This document shows positions 35,801 to 43,894 of a stretch of DNA of 64,000 nucleotides, piece by piece (within the stretch, counting starts at the first letter, position 1; each line of letters opens with the position of its first letter). Source of the stretch: Oscillatoriaceae cyanobacterium Prado104 (lineage in GTDB: Bacteria > Cyanobacteriota > Cyanobacteriia > Cyanobacteriales > Microcoleaceae); the NCBI GenBank assembly GCA_025454405.1, contig JALOON010000052.1, positions 1-64,000 of the forward strand. Reading direction: 5' to 3'. A program made the position numbers and the translations under genes. Below the pieces are notes generated by a model, which saw only the letters and a program-made list of their open reading frames with translations, had not been told where the DNA came from and did no database searches.

Positions 35801-36092
35801 CCGCGATCGCGATCCTGCTAGAGTAGTTATTGACTCTTTACCAGATGGAACGATTTTTGTCAAGGATAACGGCGCGGGATTTGACATGACCTATGCCGAT
35901 CGGCTGTTTGGGGCGTTTCAGAGACTGCACTCCCAGAGAGAATTTGAAGGTACGGGCATCGGTTTGGCGATCGTCCAGCGGATTATTCACCGCCACGGCG
36001 GCAAGATTTGGGCCGAGAGCTTACCTGGGCAAGGAGCAACTTTTTACTTTAAACTAAGTCAAACAATCTCTATGGGTAATGTAGAATTTTGA
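32817..36092 (+). CDS. Multi-PAS sensor histidine kinase
   Basis: The protein has 1091 residues and no membrane segment, so it is a soluble sensor. After a helical N terminus (1-85), six PAS/PAC modules follow at roughly 85-205, 210-330, 335-460, 465-590, 595-715 and 725-845, with PAC-like ends such as VLDISDRKAAEASL and IGTSRNITELVETKQ. A HisKA domain near 860-930 has the phospho-acceptor His in CYSVSHDLRAPLRHISGF. The HATPase_c domain (about 970-1085) has QQVFSNLIGNAVKF (N box), VKDNGAGFDM (G1) and GTGIGLAIVQRIIHRHGG (G2). The signal sensed is unknown. The next gene is a receiver-GGDEF-EAL protein in the same direction, a likely partner. Start ATG at 32817. Confidence 0.92.
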   Translation: MSEIPRTTALQLTHNLDSLQQAEAALKIAWEQLEQQIEQTIAQTAAIVPNNARQLRDCFDRTKQLCHEFKTQMKQTVSRLNFHVENSPMAVIEWDNRYRIIRWSPQAEKMFGWKNEETVGKDWHDFSIVDEAEGESVNLIANKLLEGSESRSISCHRNYTKDGSIIYCEWYSSTLKDPEGKVISVLSFAIDASERICTQEELHRRERYFSAIAENSTDIIARYDRELRHLYVNRAIETATGKFPAEFIGKTNKESGMPVDFCKLFDEYITQVFLTGQPETIEFEFLNPQGIKHYHCRVLPEFTGDNSIETVLTIARDITELKQVELHLRHSESKFRSIVNSNLMGIFFWDIDGNILDANDFFLNTVNYTRNDLISGRINWQEMTPPEYQILDAQKLAELIVSRMVVPFAKEYVRSDGSRVPVLLGGTLLEGSQNLGVSFVLDLTDRKQAEFELQKQQELLESILKTIPNFLYIYDTESNKIIYISESVTTMLGYTAQELEEFVTAAVADLVHPEDRPKLIAGIQKLKDSMNSQEIDDRDYRIKHKNGEWRWVHDRARIFKNNSEGKTWQIIGSVLDISDRKAAEASLKQQKEVLQTIFDNVPVMLGFLNKNSEIEWVNRHWEEVLGWSCEEMKSGDIFAEFYPDPEYRQYVLDEVQAANRNWSDFKTKVKDGRIIDTCWANINLSDGSRIGIGQDITKRKIAEAELKELNETLEAQVAQRTAELETFFDALPDYIFVVERENMRLSFVNHTMAKFSGFDSRQQMQGKTIFECYPSELAERFYQKNIQVFESGKTLHLQDKFVKAAGSVYLDTFKIPLRNLDGEVYALIGTSRNITELVETKQALSERTVQLEAANKELESFCYSVSHDLRAPLRHISGFVSALKQRLETSEAARDRKIVHYIEVIEDSSQKMSLLIDGLLMLSRVGRAELMQIPIDLDRLVQTAIKLAKPRTGATSSQIPQNVEFEIGNLPAVTGDPTLLQQVFSNLIGNAVKFSRDRDPARVVIDSLPDGTIFVKDNGAGFDMTYADRLFGAFQRLHSQREFEGTGIGLAIVQRIIHRHGGKIWAESLPGQGATFYFKLSQTISMGNVEF

Positions 36093-36323
36093 CACTTTCA
36101 GGCTGGTTTTCCGTAAATTAATCGATCTAAACTAAGAGCTACAAGTTTTAAACAGTTGACAGTTGACCGCTGGCAGTTGAGGGCAAGGTTTTTGGGACGG
36201 AGTTCAACATCCTTGAAATTAGCTTTGACTGTTGTAGTTAGTTATAGTAAGACAATCGAGGTATCTAAAAAATATTTAACGCAAAATCGCCTGTACCAAT
36301 TTACAGAAACTACAATTTCAGCA

Positions 36324-39300
36324 ATGACAAGCTCTCACCAAATACCCGCAGTCCTGAATAACAGCAATATGTTTAACCAATCTCAAGCCGATTACCTGCT
36401 GCAAACGGTAGCAGAGTCAACATTAAACTTGTTGATTGTCGAAGACATGACCGAAGATATTGAACTGATGGTTCTCTCCTTAGAATCCGGGGGAGTAAAT
36501 TTTACCTACGATACCGCTCAAACAGCAACAGCGTGCAGGGAACTCCTGGAAAATAGCAAGTACGATGCTGTTTTGTCAGATTATCGGCTCCCAGGCTTTA
36601 ACGGGTTGGAAGTATTGCGATTAATGCAAGAATTTAAGCAAGAAATACCTTTTATTTTAGTTACCGGAAGTTTGGGAGAAGAAGCAGCAGTAGAGTGTAT
36701 CAAAGCCGGCATGACCGACTACGTATTGAAAGGCAGGCTGTTCAGGCTGCCAACGGTGTTAGAACGATCGCTCCAAGAATTTAAAATGCGACGCCAGCAA
36801 CAAGAAGCGATCGCCAAAATTGAGCGGCAAGCTAAACGAGAAGCTATAGTTAACCGCATCGTCCAAGCCATGCGCGAAACCCTGGTACTGGACGAAGTGC
36901 TGCAAACCACCGCCGACCAACTGCACGAAGCCTTGGAAATTAACGGCTGCACGATTTTGCAGCCCGATGCCGGGAACAATATCTCTGTTCGCTACATCAG
37001 CAAAGCCGCTGTCGCTAGAGAACGGCTGTTGGGGGTTAATTGCGAAATAGCCCAGCACTACCGATGCGGGCTCGCGCGCGGAGAAACAGTTGCCATCGCC
37101 GATTTATCGACCCTGCAGCCGTCGCTGCAAGCATCAGCAGAGTTGTTCGGGTTTCAAGCGATCGCGATCGCGCCGCTGCTGTACCAAAAGTCTTTTTTAG
37201 GAGGAATCTGCCTGTACCAGTGCGATCGAGCGCGTGCTTGGAGTGCCGAAGAACTCTCCCTACTCGCAGTCATTGCCGATCGGTGCGCGATTGCGATCCA
37301 CCAAGCCGAACTCTACCAACAAGCTCAAACCGAACTAGCGGAACGCAAGCGCGCCGAAGCTAGAGTTCGAGGCATCCAGCAGCAGCTAGCAGCAATTGCA
37401 GCCAACATTCCGGGTTCGGTTTACCGCGTCGTGCTGCATCCAGATGACACTACCTCCATGCCCTACATGAGTCCGGGGGCGCGGGAAGTAACCGGCCTCG
37501 ACCCCGCAGCAGCAATGGCCCGCCCGGAACTGCTGACCGAAATCATCCATCCCGAAGACAAAAGCTTATTTGACAGCAGCGTTCTGGAGTCAAAAACCAG
37601 CCTCCAGTCCTGCGATCGCCAGTACCGCATCGTTCTGAGTTCCGGCGAGGTCAAGTGGGTCCAAGACATCGCTCGGTTTTCCCGCACCGCCAATGGAGAC
37701 ATCATTATTGACGGAGTAGCCCTCGACATCAGCGATCGCAAACTTGCCGAAGAAGCCCTCAGACAAAGCGAACAGCGATTTCGATCGCTGATTGAAAACG
37801 CTACGGATATCACGGTGATTCTCGACGCCCAGGGTATATTTCGCTACATCAGCCCCTCGGTCAAGCGGATCTTGGGATACGAACCCGAAGGGGCGATCGG
37901 GAAATCGGCTTTGGAAGCAGTTCACCCAGACGACTGCGCCGCGATCGCCCAAGCTTTGAACAAAGCTATTGAAAATCCCGGAGCCAGCCAACCTCCGATC
38001 GAATACCGAGTCTGCCACCGCAACGGTCAAGAATGCTTTTTGGAAGCTGTAGCCACCAATTTGCTAGAGGATCCGGCAGTCAAGGGCATTATCATTAACT
38101 GCCACGACATCACTGGGCGCAAACAAGCAGAAGAACAACTGCTGCACGATGCTTTTCACGACACCCTTACCAAACTGCCCAACCGAGCCTTGTTTGCCGA
38201 TCGCTTGGAACACGCCCTGAGGCTGGCAAAACGGCGCAAGGATTACTTTTTTGCCGTGCTGTTTCTCGATTTAGATAGATTTAAAGTAGTTAACGAATCT
38301 CTCGGACACGCGATCGGCGACCAACTGTTAGTAGCGATCGCGCGACGCTTGGAAGCCTGCTTGCGCGTCGGCGATACGGTTGCCCGCCTCGGAGGCGACG
38401 AGTTTGCCATCCTCCTAGAGGATATCGACGGAATTAATGAAGCGACAAATATTGCCAGTCGCCTGCACCAGAAAATCAATTCTCCGATCGTTCTAGACGG
38501 GCATGAAATATTTATCACAGCCAGCACCGGTATCACCTTGAGTTCGGCCGAATATCGAGAACCGATCGACCTGCTGCGGGATGCCGACACCGCAATGTAC
38601 CGCGCCAAAGAACTCGGCAGAGCCCGCCACGAGGTGTTCAACAGTTCCATGCACGCCCACGCTTTGCGGCTGTTGCAGTTAGAAAGCGACTTGCGGCGGG
38701 CGATCGAATCGATCGGAGGTAGGGAAAGAGAAGAAACTCTCGCATCTGGGAAATCTCCCTTGCCGCCCCTGTCGCCCGATCCTCAATTTATCATTCACTA
38801 CCAGCCGATCGTCAGCATCGCCAGCGGCAAGATTGCAGGTTTTGAAGCCCTAGTGCGCTGGCAGCATCCCGAAGGCGGTTTAGTTTCTCCCGGCGAATTC
38901 ATCCCCGTTGCCGAAGAAACCGGATCGATCGTGCCGATCGGGCGCTGGGTACTGCGGACAGCTTGCCACCAGATCCGATCTTGGCAGCAGCAATTTCCCA
39001 ACATTCGGCCGCTGAGTGTCAGCGTCAATCTGTCTGTCAAACAGTTTTCTCAGCCGGATTTAATCGAATACATCGATCTAGTTCTGGAAGAAACTGGTCT
39101 CGATGGCAGCAGTTTAAAACTAGAAATTACCGAAAGCGTGCTGATAGAAAATCCCGAATCTGTAACAGCAATGTTGGGAGAATTGCGGGCAAGAAACATT
39201 CACTTATGCATCGACGATTTCGGTACAGGTTATTCTTCGCTTTCTTACCTGCACCGCTTCCCGACCAATACTTTAAAAATCGATCGCTCTTTTGTCAGCA

Positions 39301-39548
39301 GGATGGGAGTTGAGGGCGACCTCGAAAAAGGCAACATCGACCCGACAGAAATTGTGCGATCGATCGTCGCTTTGTCGCACAATTTGGGTATGGATGTGGT
39401 AGCCGAAGGAGTGGAAGAAGCTGCGCAATTGTCTATTCTCAAGGGGTTAGATTGCGAGTACGCTCAAGGATACTTTTTCTCCAAGCCGCTGGACTCTCAA
39501 ACTGCCGCAGCGCTGATATCGCAGCAAGTTGAAAACTCTTCGACTTGA
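36324..39548 (+). CDS. Response regulator with GAF, PAS, GGDEF and EAL domains
   Basis: The protein has 1074 residues from the ATG at 36324; the frame extends upstream to 36156, but that part covers TTGACAG heptamer repeats and is probably non-coding. Domains: receiver (about 30-150; LLIVEDMTED, phospho-acceptor Asp in AVLSDYRLPGF), GAF (about 175-330), two PAS (about 340-470 and 480-600), GGDEF (about 605-765; RLGGDEFAILLED) and EAL (about 790-1060; GFEALVRWQHPEGG, IDDFGTGYSSLSYLHRFP, VVAEGVEE). Both the GGDEF signature and EAL motif are intact, so it may both make and break cyclic di-GMP, with phosphorylation by the preceding kinase setting the balance. That coupling is inference from adjacency. 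Confidence 0.92.
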   Translation: MTSSHQIPAVLNNSNMFNQSQADYLLQTVAESTLNLLIVEDMTEDIELMVLSLESGGVNFTYDTAQTATACRELLENSKYDAVLSDYRLPGFNGLEVLRLMQEFKQEIPFILVTGSLGEEAAVECIKAGMTDYVLKGRLFRLPTVLERSLQEFKMRRQQQEAIAKIERQAKREAIVNRIVQAMRETLVLDEVLQTTADQLHEALEINGCTILQPDAGNNISVRYISKAAVARERLLGVNCEIAQHYRCGLARGETVAIADLSTLQPSLQASAELFGFQAIAIAPLLYQKSFLGGICLYQCDRARAWSAEELSLLAVIADRCAIAIHQAELYQQAQTELAERKRAEARVRGIQQQLAAIAANIPGSVYRVVLHPDDTTSMPYMSPGAREVTGLDPAAAMARPELLTEIIHPEDKSLFDSSVLESKTSLQSCDRQYRIVLSSGEVKWVQDIARFSRTANGDIIIDGVALDISDRKLAEEALRQSEQRFRSLIENATDITVILDAQGIFRYISPSVKRILGYEPEGAIGKSALEAVHPDDCAAIAQALNKAIENPGASQPPIEYRVCHRNGQECFLEAVATNLLEDPAVKGIIINCHDITGRKQAEEQLLHDAFHDTLTKLPNRALFADRLEHALRLAKRRKDYFFAVLFLDLDRFKVVNESLGHAIGDQLLVAIARRLEACLRVGDTVARLGGDEFAILLEDIDGINEATNIASRLHQKINSPIVLDGHEIFITASTGITLSSAEYREPIDLLRDADTAMYRAKELGRARHEVFNSSMHAHALRLLQLESDLRRAIESIGGREREETLASGKSPLPPLSPDPQFIIHYQPIVSIASGKIAGFEALVRWQHPEGGLVSPGEFIPVAEETGSIVPIGRWVLRTACHQIRSWQQQFPNIRPLSVSVNLSVKQFSQPDLIEYIDLVLEETGLDGSSLKLEITESVLIENPESVTAMLGELRARNIHLCIDDFGTGYSSLSYLHRFPTNTLKIDRSFVSRMGVEGDLEKGNIDPTEIVRSIVALSHNLGMDVVAEGVEEAAQLSILKGLDCEYAQGYFFSKPLDSQTAAALISQQVENSST

Positions 39549-39696
39549 GATGGGAGATTGTTGGTGCAGACTTTATGCTAAAGGTGCGCTTTGGGAACTG
39601 CGATCGTGGAGATGGTTCGATCGCCCTAAAATTAGTTGAAGATCGGAACTTTAGTCTTTCAAGATCGGAGGATTAAAGTCTCGATCGCCAACCCAA

Positions 39697-39840
39697 CTAA
39701 ACTTTTTTGATTCCTCTTCTTTTCCACCACAAACCCACTCCTGCCGCCAGCATTGTACCCGCTACAGTCACCGGTTCCGGTACAGTTTCATACTCGTAAG
39801 TAACGCTAGCAGCAACATTCGCCGACACCTTATATAGCAA
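39697..39840 (-). pseudogene. PEP-CTERM tail remnant
   Basis: Read leftward the frame gives NVAASVTYEYETVPEPVTVA followed by GTMLAAGVGLWWKRRGIKKV and a stop. This is a complete PEP-CTERM sorting tail (VPEP, hydrophobic helix, KRR) without the body of a protein. Upstream the frame runs into unrelated sequence and the 22-bp array. It is the 3' end of a lost exosortase substrate gene. Confidence 0.75.
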
Positions 39841-39914
39841 GTCTAAATGAGTTGTGTAACTACAAGAAAAGTGGTAAGCTAAAATTTAGCGCAGACAAAT
39901 CATTATTGGGCTTG

Positions 39915-40156
39915 GCGGGCGATCGAACGACAATTAGCGGGCGATCGAACCAAAACCTGCGGGCGATCGAACGACAATTAGCGGGCGATCGAACCAAAAC
40001 CTGCGGGCGATCGAACCAAAATTAGCGAGCGATCGAACCAAAACCTGCGGGCGATCGAACCAAAATTAGCGGGCGATCGAACCAAAATTAGCGGGCGATC
40101 GAACCAAAACCTGCGGGCGATCGAACCAAAATTAGCGGGCGATCGAAATAAATTAT
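39915..40156. repeat. 22-bp tandem repeat array, 11 units
   Basis: The unit is GCGGGCGATCGAACCAAA followed by ACCT or ATTA; two early units read AACGACAATTA. The order of end types (ATTA = a, ACCT = b) is a b a b a b a a b a a. Each unit contains the CGATCG core. The length is not a multiple of three and stop codons occur, so it is not coding. Confidence 0.9.
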
Positions 40157-40270
40157 TTAGATAGGAGTGATGGTTCCAGATTACTAAGTTTTGCTGTATA
40201 CAATCAAAGCTTTGCTGATGGAGTTGTTGAAGTCCGCGACCGTAATAATCAAATCGTAGAAGTTAGAGGA

Positions 40271-40888
40271 GTGGATGGGCAGAGTTTAGTGACAGGAGTG
40301 ATTGAGTCTCACCTGACTATGGGAAAACGAATATTTTTTCCCAGGTTTCCCAATTTGGCTGATCTTAGAAGAGAGGAAAACTCTAAAAAGACAGAAATAG
40401 AAAATATTGTAATCCCACCAGGCGGTACTTTAAGGTTTACCCAGGTTGGTGAAAATGCTCTAGCCTATAATTTAGTCACTTTTGTCAGAGGGTTTATACT
40501 TAGCCCATTGGGAGTACCTGAAAATAAAATAACAGACCTTCTAAGTACAAAACTTTTTACGAAGTTTTTAGAAAAACATTTGGAAAGTTTTGTGAGACCA
40601 GAGTCATTTAAAGACATTTTTAGCTTTGGTCAAAGTTTGGTGAATTTTAGTTGGCTTGACGTTAATGCTCTCAATGAGCTACTAATAGCAACCGATGCTG
40701 TTTTAGCTGAAGAACTTTTAACTAAGTTCTTAATTTATAAGACTCAACACGAATTGTTGAATCTAGTGTCTGGATGGCTGAAAGGTGGGGAGATGTTTAA
40801 TATGTACCTTAATACCATTACACAATGGGGTAATTTTGTTCAAGCCCAAACGAAAGAAGGTCAACCAATTACATTTAGTACCAAATAA
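40271..40888 (+). CDS. Orphan protein, probably 5'-truncated
   Basis: From the GTG at 40271 the frame encodes 205 residues, but coding-like sequence without a stop or a start codon continues about 100 bases upstream (LLSFAVYNQSFADGVVEVRD). The frame is closed by a stop in the 22-bp array. The product is soluble and mixed: GKRIFFPRFPN, IPPGGTLRFTQVGENALAYN, then a helical C-terminal part (LLSTKLFTKFLEKHLESFV, LNELLIATDAVLAEELLTKF). I do not recognise the family. The array may have replaced the original start. Confidence 0.45.
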   Translation: MDGQSLVTGVIESHLTMGKRIFFPRFPNLADLRREENSKKTEIENIVIPPGGTLRFTQVGENALAYNLVTFVRGFILSPLGVPENKITDLLSTKLFTKFLEKHLESFVRPESFKDIFSFGQSLVNFSWLDVNALNELLIATDAVLAEELLTKFLIYKTQHELLNLVSGWLKGGEMFNMYLNTITQWGNFVQAQTKEGQPITFSTK

Positions 40889-41039
40889 CGCTACAATCAG
40901 GGATTATTATCATAGGATGCCAAATTTATAGAATAGGCAAATTACTAGCATCATTACCAGGCTTTGTATCAGCAACTAGCGCAGCGACTGAATTATGCTG
41001 CCTAATGTTTTACCCGATCGCCTCAATCGCACTTTTTGC

Positions 41040-41170
41040 ATCGAAAGGTCGAGCGCTCTTTTAGGAATGGAAAGGTCGATCGCTCTTGTGTCATGTAAAG
41101 GTCGATCGCTCTTTTGGCATGGAAAGCTCTATCGCTCTTTTGTCATGGAAAGGGAGCTCGATCGGAATAG
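41040..41170. repeat. 26-bp palindrome-centred repeat array, block 1
   Basis: Four to five units of GGAAAGGTCGATCGCTCTTT plus a short variable tail (TGGCAT, TGTCAT). The core AAAGxxCGATCGxxCTTT is palindromic. Related blocks lie at 41530, 42700, 43325 and 43895. Confidence 0.85.
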
Positions 41171-41184
41171 TCTGGTATTATTTC

Positions 41185-41433
41185 TCAGCGAGCAACATGA
41201 TGAAGAGATTCAACATATCGCTCAATTTCCTCCTCCGTACAACTAATTCCATTCTGCCAAAGTTCATATTCACTGATATCAATATCTTCATTCCAAACCA
41301 GTGCATAACCACCAGATTCAACTGTAAAATTCCTGAAGAGCCCTGGATTGCGTAATGGCGCAAATATCGGATTTTCTAACAACTTAGAGATGTCGTATTT
41401 TTTAAATTCAAAATTGGTAAACTTGACTATCAA
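41185..41433 (-). CDS. DUF2442 family protein, copy 1
   Basis: The protein has 82 residues: VKFTNFEFKKYDISKLLENP, FRNFTVESGGYALVWNEDID, ISEYELWQNG. This matches DUF2442, a small family often encoded beside DUF4160 and discussed as a toxin-antitoxin partner; no DUF4160 gene is seen here. A near-identical second copy is at 43575-43823 in the same direction with the same flanking bases, so the two are a segmental direct duplication spaced by 2.4 kb of toxin-antitoxin genes. Confidence 0.75.
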   Translation of the reverse strand: MIVKFTNFEFKKYDISKLLENPIFAPLRNPGLFRNFTVESGGYALVWNEDIDISEYELWQNGISCTEEEIERYVESLHHVAR

Positions 41434-41710
41434 GGTGCGATCGTCTTAATTTTTGTTGCACCTTAGAAGGAATTTTCGATATTTAGTTTATCCCAAATTA
41501 TCTCTATTCGACAATTACCGTAAGTGCTAATGGAAAGCTCGATCGCTCTTTTTTATGGTAAGGTCGATCGCTTTTGTCGCCAGAGGGATCTCACTTTTTG
41601 GTACTATGAGTGGCGATCGTTTTTTGGGGATGAGATGCGCTATGTTTTTGTGTGAGAAAATGTGATAAAGTAGAATTATTGTTCAACCCTTGCCCCGATC
41701 GGAGGTAACA

Positions 41711-42001
41711 ATGCAAATCACCTTGAGCCAAGAGCAAAGCCAAGTCCTTGAAGCTTTAGTAAAGCACGGGCAATATCCCTCGCTTGAAGAAGCAATTAAC
41801 ACGGCCTTACTGTTATTAATCGACGACCTTACTTTATCCGAAAGCAACAACAACCCCAACTATTTAGCGTGGGTTCAAGAAACTCGGAAGAAAATCGATA
41901 TAGCACAAGAACAGGCACAACGGGGTGAGTTGCTCGAAGCAGGCGATGTATTAGCTCAACTTAGAGATAAAGTGAAAAAAGCCAGAGAAGTAATAGTATG
42001 A
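41711..42001 (+). CDS. ParD/RHH-like antitoxin
   Basis: The protein has 96 residues from the ATG at 41711, preceded by GGAGG with good spacing; an upstream frame start is less likely. QITLSQEQSQVLEALVKHG and YPSLEEAINTALLLLIDD form a ribbon-helix-helix-like N terminus; the acidic/helical tail (IDIAQEQAQRGELLEAGDVL) would wrap the toxin. Its stop overlaps the start of the ParE-like gene (ATGA). The pair should be co-expressed and self-repressed through the RHH domain. Confidence 0.82.
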   Translation: MQITLSQEQSQVLEALVKHGQYPSLEEAINTALLLLIDDLTLSESNNNPNYLAWVQETRKKIDIAQEQAQRGELLEAGDVLAQLRDKVKKAREVIV

Positions 42002-42294
42002 ATCGCTTGCTCATTACGATCGAAGCGAGTCGAGATTTATCCGAAATTTCCGATTACTTTTTGGCGCAAAGCGTAGACGCTGGCGATCGCTTTGTGGAAG
42101 GATTTGGGAAAAAATGCCAGCAGATTGCACAGTTTCCCTATTTGGGGCGATCGTATTCACAATTTTCTCCCAGTTTACGTGGTGTACCATTGATGGGGTA
42201 CATTATTTTTTATCAAATAGTTGGTGATGGTATTGAAATTTTACGAGTTATTAGTGGTTATCGTAACTTGCAGGATGTTTTCAATACTGATTGA
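41998..42294 (+). CDS. RelE/ParE family toxin
   Basis: The protein has 98 residues with the ParE/RelE fold: LITIEASRDLSEISDYFLAQ, FVEGFGKKCQQIAQFPYLGR, LRGVPLMGYIIFYQIVGDG, IEILRVISGYRNLQDVF. Members act on gyrase or on mRNA at the ribosome; the sequence alone does not decide. The gene overlaps the antitoxin gene by four bases. Confidence 0.87.
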   Translation: MNRLLITIEASRDLSEISDYFLAQSVDAGDRFVEGFGKKCQQIAQFPYLGRSYSQFSPSLRGVPLMGYIIFYQIVGDGIEILRVISGYRNLQDVFNTD

Positions 42295-42303
42295 GCAATA
42301 GCA

Positions 42304-42471
42304 ATGCGATATACAGCAGATTGCAAGTTTATATTGAAAGCTACAGACATCCGAATCGCTTTTTACCAATTAGATTTCCTTCAGTGGATGCAGCTATCAT
42401 TAGAGTTAGAACGCCTTATCATCCAAGCTATTAACCCACCCTATAATGTCAAAATTTCAGCGAGGGACTAA
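42304..42471 (+). pseudogene. Short ORF resembling a GIY-YIG nuclease C-terminal end
   Basis: A 55-codon frame ends DIRIAFYQLDFLQWMQLSLE then LERLIIQAINPPYNVKI. The end resembles the last helix and NPPYN motif of cyanobacterial GIY-YIG family proteins. The catalytic GIY...YIG part is absent. It is followed within six bases by the next gene and could alternatively be a small leader gene of it. Confidence 0.3.
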
Positions 42472-42476
42472 CGAAG

Positions 42477-42686
42477 ATGCAAACTCAACCTGCGATCGCC
42501 GGACATCTGTCACCGGAATTAGCACAAATCTTCCTAGAAGGATTACCAGAAACCATTCGCAAAGCACTCGAAATGCGGGCTAAAACCATGAACTATCCAG
42601 TTTGGGCAATAATTGAAATGGCGATCGCTGGCTATCTCGATGAAGAAGCTCTATCCTTTGTCGATTGCAAGCCCAAGCTCGACTAG
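42477..42686 (+). CDS. Small hypothetical protein (possible RHH-type antitoxin)
   Basis: The protein has 69 residues with a GAGGG ribosome site. The core GLPETIRKALEMRAKTMNYP and VWAIIEMAIAGYLDEEAL resembles the strand-helix-helix plan of ribbon-helix-helix DNA-binding proteins. No toxin gene follows; a palindrome-centred repeat unit does. Function unknown; its setting between two toxin-antitoxin pairs favours an orphan antitoxin. Confidence 0.5.
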   Translation: MQTQPAIAGHLSPELAQIFLEGLPETIRKALEMRAKTMNYPVWAIIEMAIAGYLDEEALSFVDCKPKLD

Positions 42687-42805
42687 CGATTGTACAGTGC
42701 GATCGCTCTTTTGGGATGGCAAGGTCGATCGCTCTTTACTTCTTTCTCTCGATCGAGGGTTCTCGCCCCTTTATCATTAGTCAAAAAGTGCGATCGATTT
42801 TTTAT

Positions 42806-43024
42806 TTAAGCCGCAACGATTGCCGGATTGGGAGGCGCTAAACCTTCTTCTTGGCAATACTCAAGGTAGCTGGCGATCGCTTCTTGAGCATTGGCGAGCG
42901 CTTCTTCATAAGTTTTCCCATAAGTGCAAGGCTGCATCGCCAATTTAGCAAACTCTGGCAGCGTTACCAAATACAGTCCGTCTTCTTGTGACCATTGAAT
43001 TAATAAACTATAGCGGTAATTCAT
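42806..43024 (-). CDS. hicB: HicB family antitoxin
   Basis: The protein has 72 residues: YRYSLLIQWSQEDGLYLVTL, PEFAKLAMQPCTYGKTYEEA, LANAQEAIASYLEYCQEEG. This is the partial RNase H-like fold of HicB. It follows hicA with a four-base overlap, the normal order. It lacks a C-terminal DNA-binding domain, as is common for short cyanobacterial HicB proteins. Confidence 0.87.
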   Translation of the reverse strand: MNYRYSLLIQWSQEDGLYLVTLPEFAKLAMQPCTYGKTYEEALANAQEAIASYLEYCQEEGLAPPNPAIVAA

Positions 43025-43242
43025 TCCTCTGATTCCTCTGCTGCTATTGTTTCTAACTCTTGAATCGCTTGTTTTAACAATTTCTCCAAATACAGCGGTG
43101 TATCCTCACCGTCTTTAAAAGCAATAGTAATCAACAGTTGCAGTTGCGGATGCTTCCAGTTTTGATGGCTCCCCTTTCCGCGCCTCTGCACAAACCCCAA
43201 TCTAATCAATTCAGTTTTATAGTCCCGAATTTTCCTTGGCAT
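43021..43242 (-). CDS. hicA: HicA family mRNA interferase toxin
   Basis: The protein has 73 residues with the small dsRBD-like HicA fold: RDYKTELIRLGFVQRRGKGS, HQNWKHPQLQLLITIAFKDG. The GKGSHQNWKHP motif holds the catalytic His. HicA cleaves mRNA; HicB neutralises it. The C-terminal extension (IQELETIAAEESEE) is slightly longer and more acidic than usual. Confidence 0.87.
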   Translation of the reverse strand: MPRKIRDYKTELIRLGFVQRRGKGSHQNWKHPQLQLLITIAFKDGEDTPLYLEKLLKQAIQELETIAAEESEE

Positions 43243-43324
43243 ATACGATCTCAGTTCGTTTGCATAATTCTCAATTGAATTCCTCCAATTCCCAATTTAG
43301 CATTAATATCGCATGAATGGGCAT

Positions 43325-43550
43325 CGAGAAGGGAACTCGCTCTTTTTGATATGGAAAGGTCGATCGCCATTTTAGCATAGAAAGGTCGATCGCTCTTTTG
43401 GCATGGAAAGCTCGATCGCTCTTTGTTTCATGGAAAGGTCGATCGCTCTTTTGGCATGGAAAGCTCGATCGCTCTTTTGGTATGGAAAAGTCGAGCGCTC
43501 TTTTTGACATAGAAAGGTCGATCGCTCTTTTGTCATGGAAAGGGTGCTCG
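43325..43550. repeat. 26-bp palindrome-centred repeat array, block 2
   Basis: About eight units of GGAAAGGTCGATCGCTCTTT with variable 5-7 base tails. Antisense open frames give periodic KERSTF peptides and are artefacts. The block lies between hicA and DUF2442 copy 2. Confidence 0.88.
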
Positions 43551-43574
43551 ATCGGAATAGTCTGGTATTATTTC

Positions 43575-43823
43575 TCAACGAGCAACATGATGAAGAGATT
43601 CAATATATCGCTCAATTTCCTCATCCGTACAACTAATTCCATTCTGCCAAAGTTCATATTCACTGATATCAATATCTTCATTCCAAACCAGTGTATAACC
43701 ACCAGGTTCAACGGTAAAATTCCTGAAAAACCTAGGATTGCGTAATGGTGCAAATATCGGATTTTCTAATAAATTAGAGATGTCGGATTTTTTAAATTCA
43801 AGATTGGTAAACTTGACCATCAA
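43575..43823 (-). CDS. DUF2442 family protein, copy 2
   Basis: The protein has 82 residues and differs from copy 1 at about 14 positions (VKFTNLEFKKSDISNLLENP; FRNFTVEPGGYTLVWNEDID). The upstream and downstream flanks are also shared with copy 1, including the palindromic repeats. Both copies have intact frames, so both may be expressed. No DUF4160 partner is visible. Confidence 0.75.
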   Translation of the reverse strand: MMVKFTNLEFKKSDISNLLENPIFAPLRNPRFFRNFTVEPGGYTLVWNEDIDISEYELWQNGISCTDEEIERYIESLHHVAR

Positions 43824-43894
43824 GGTGCGATCGTCAATAGCTTTAGCATAAACAATTTTCCTCCAAGATTCTTTCCTCTGTAAAGCCCCGCAAA

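Noticed and set aside
36156..36323. Upstream extension of the GGDEF-EAL protein
   Set aside because: Begins in TTGACAG heptamer repeats and has no receiver-domain similarity; the ATG at 36324 is a better start.
39915..40156. CRISPR array or repeat protein
   Set aside because: The 22-bp units are contiguous without spacers, and 22 is not a multiple of three with stops in frame.
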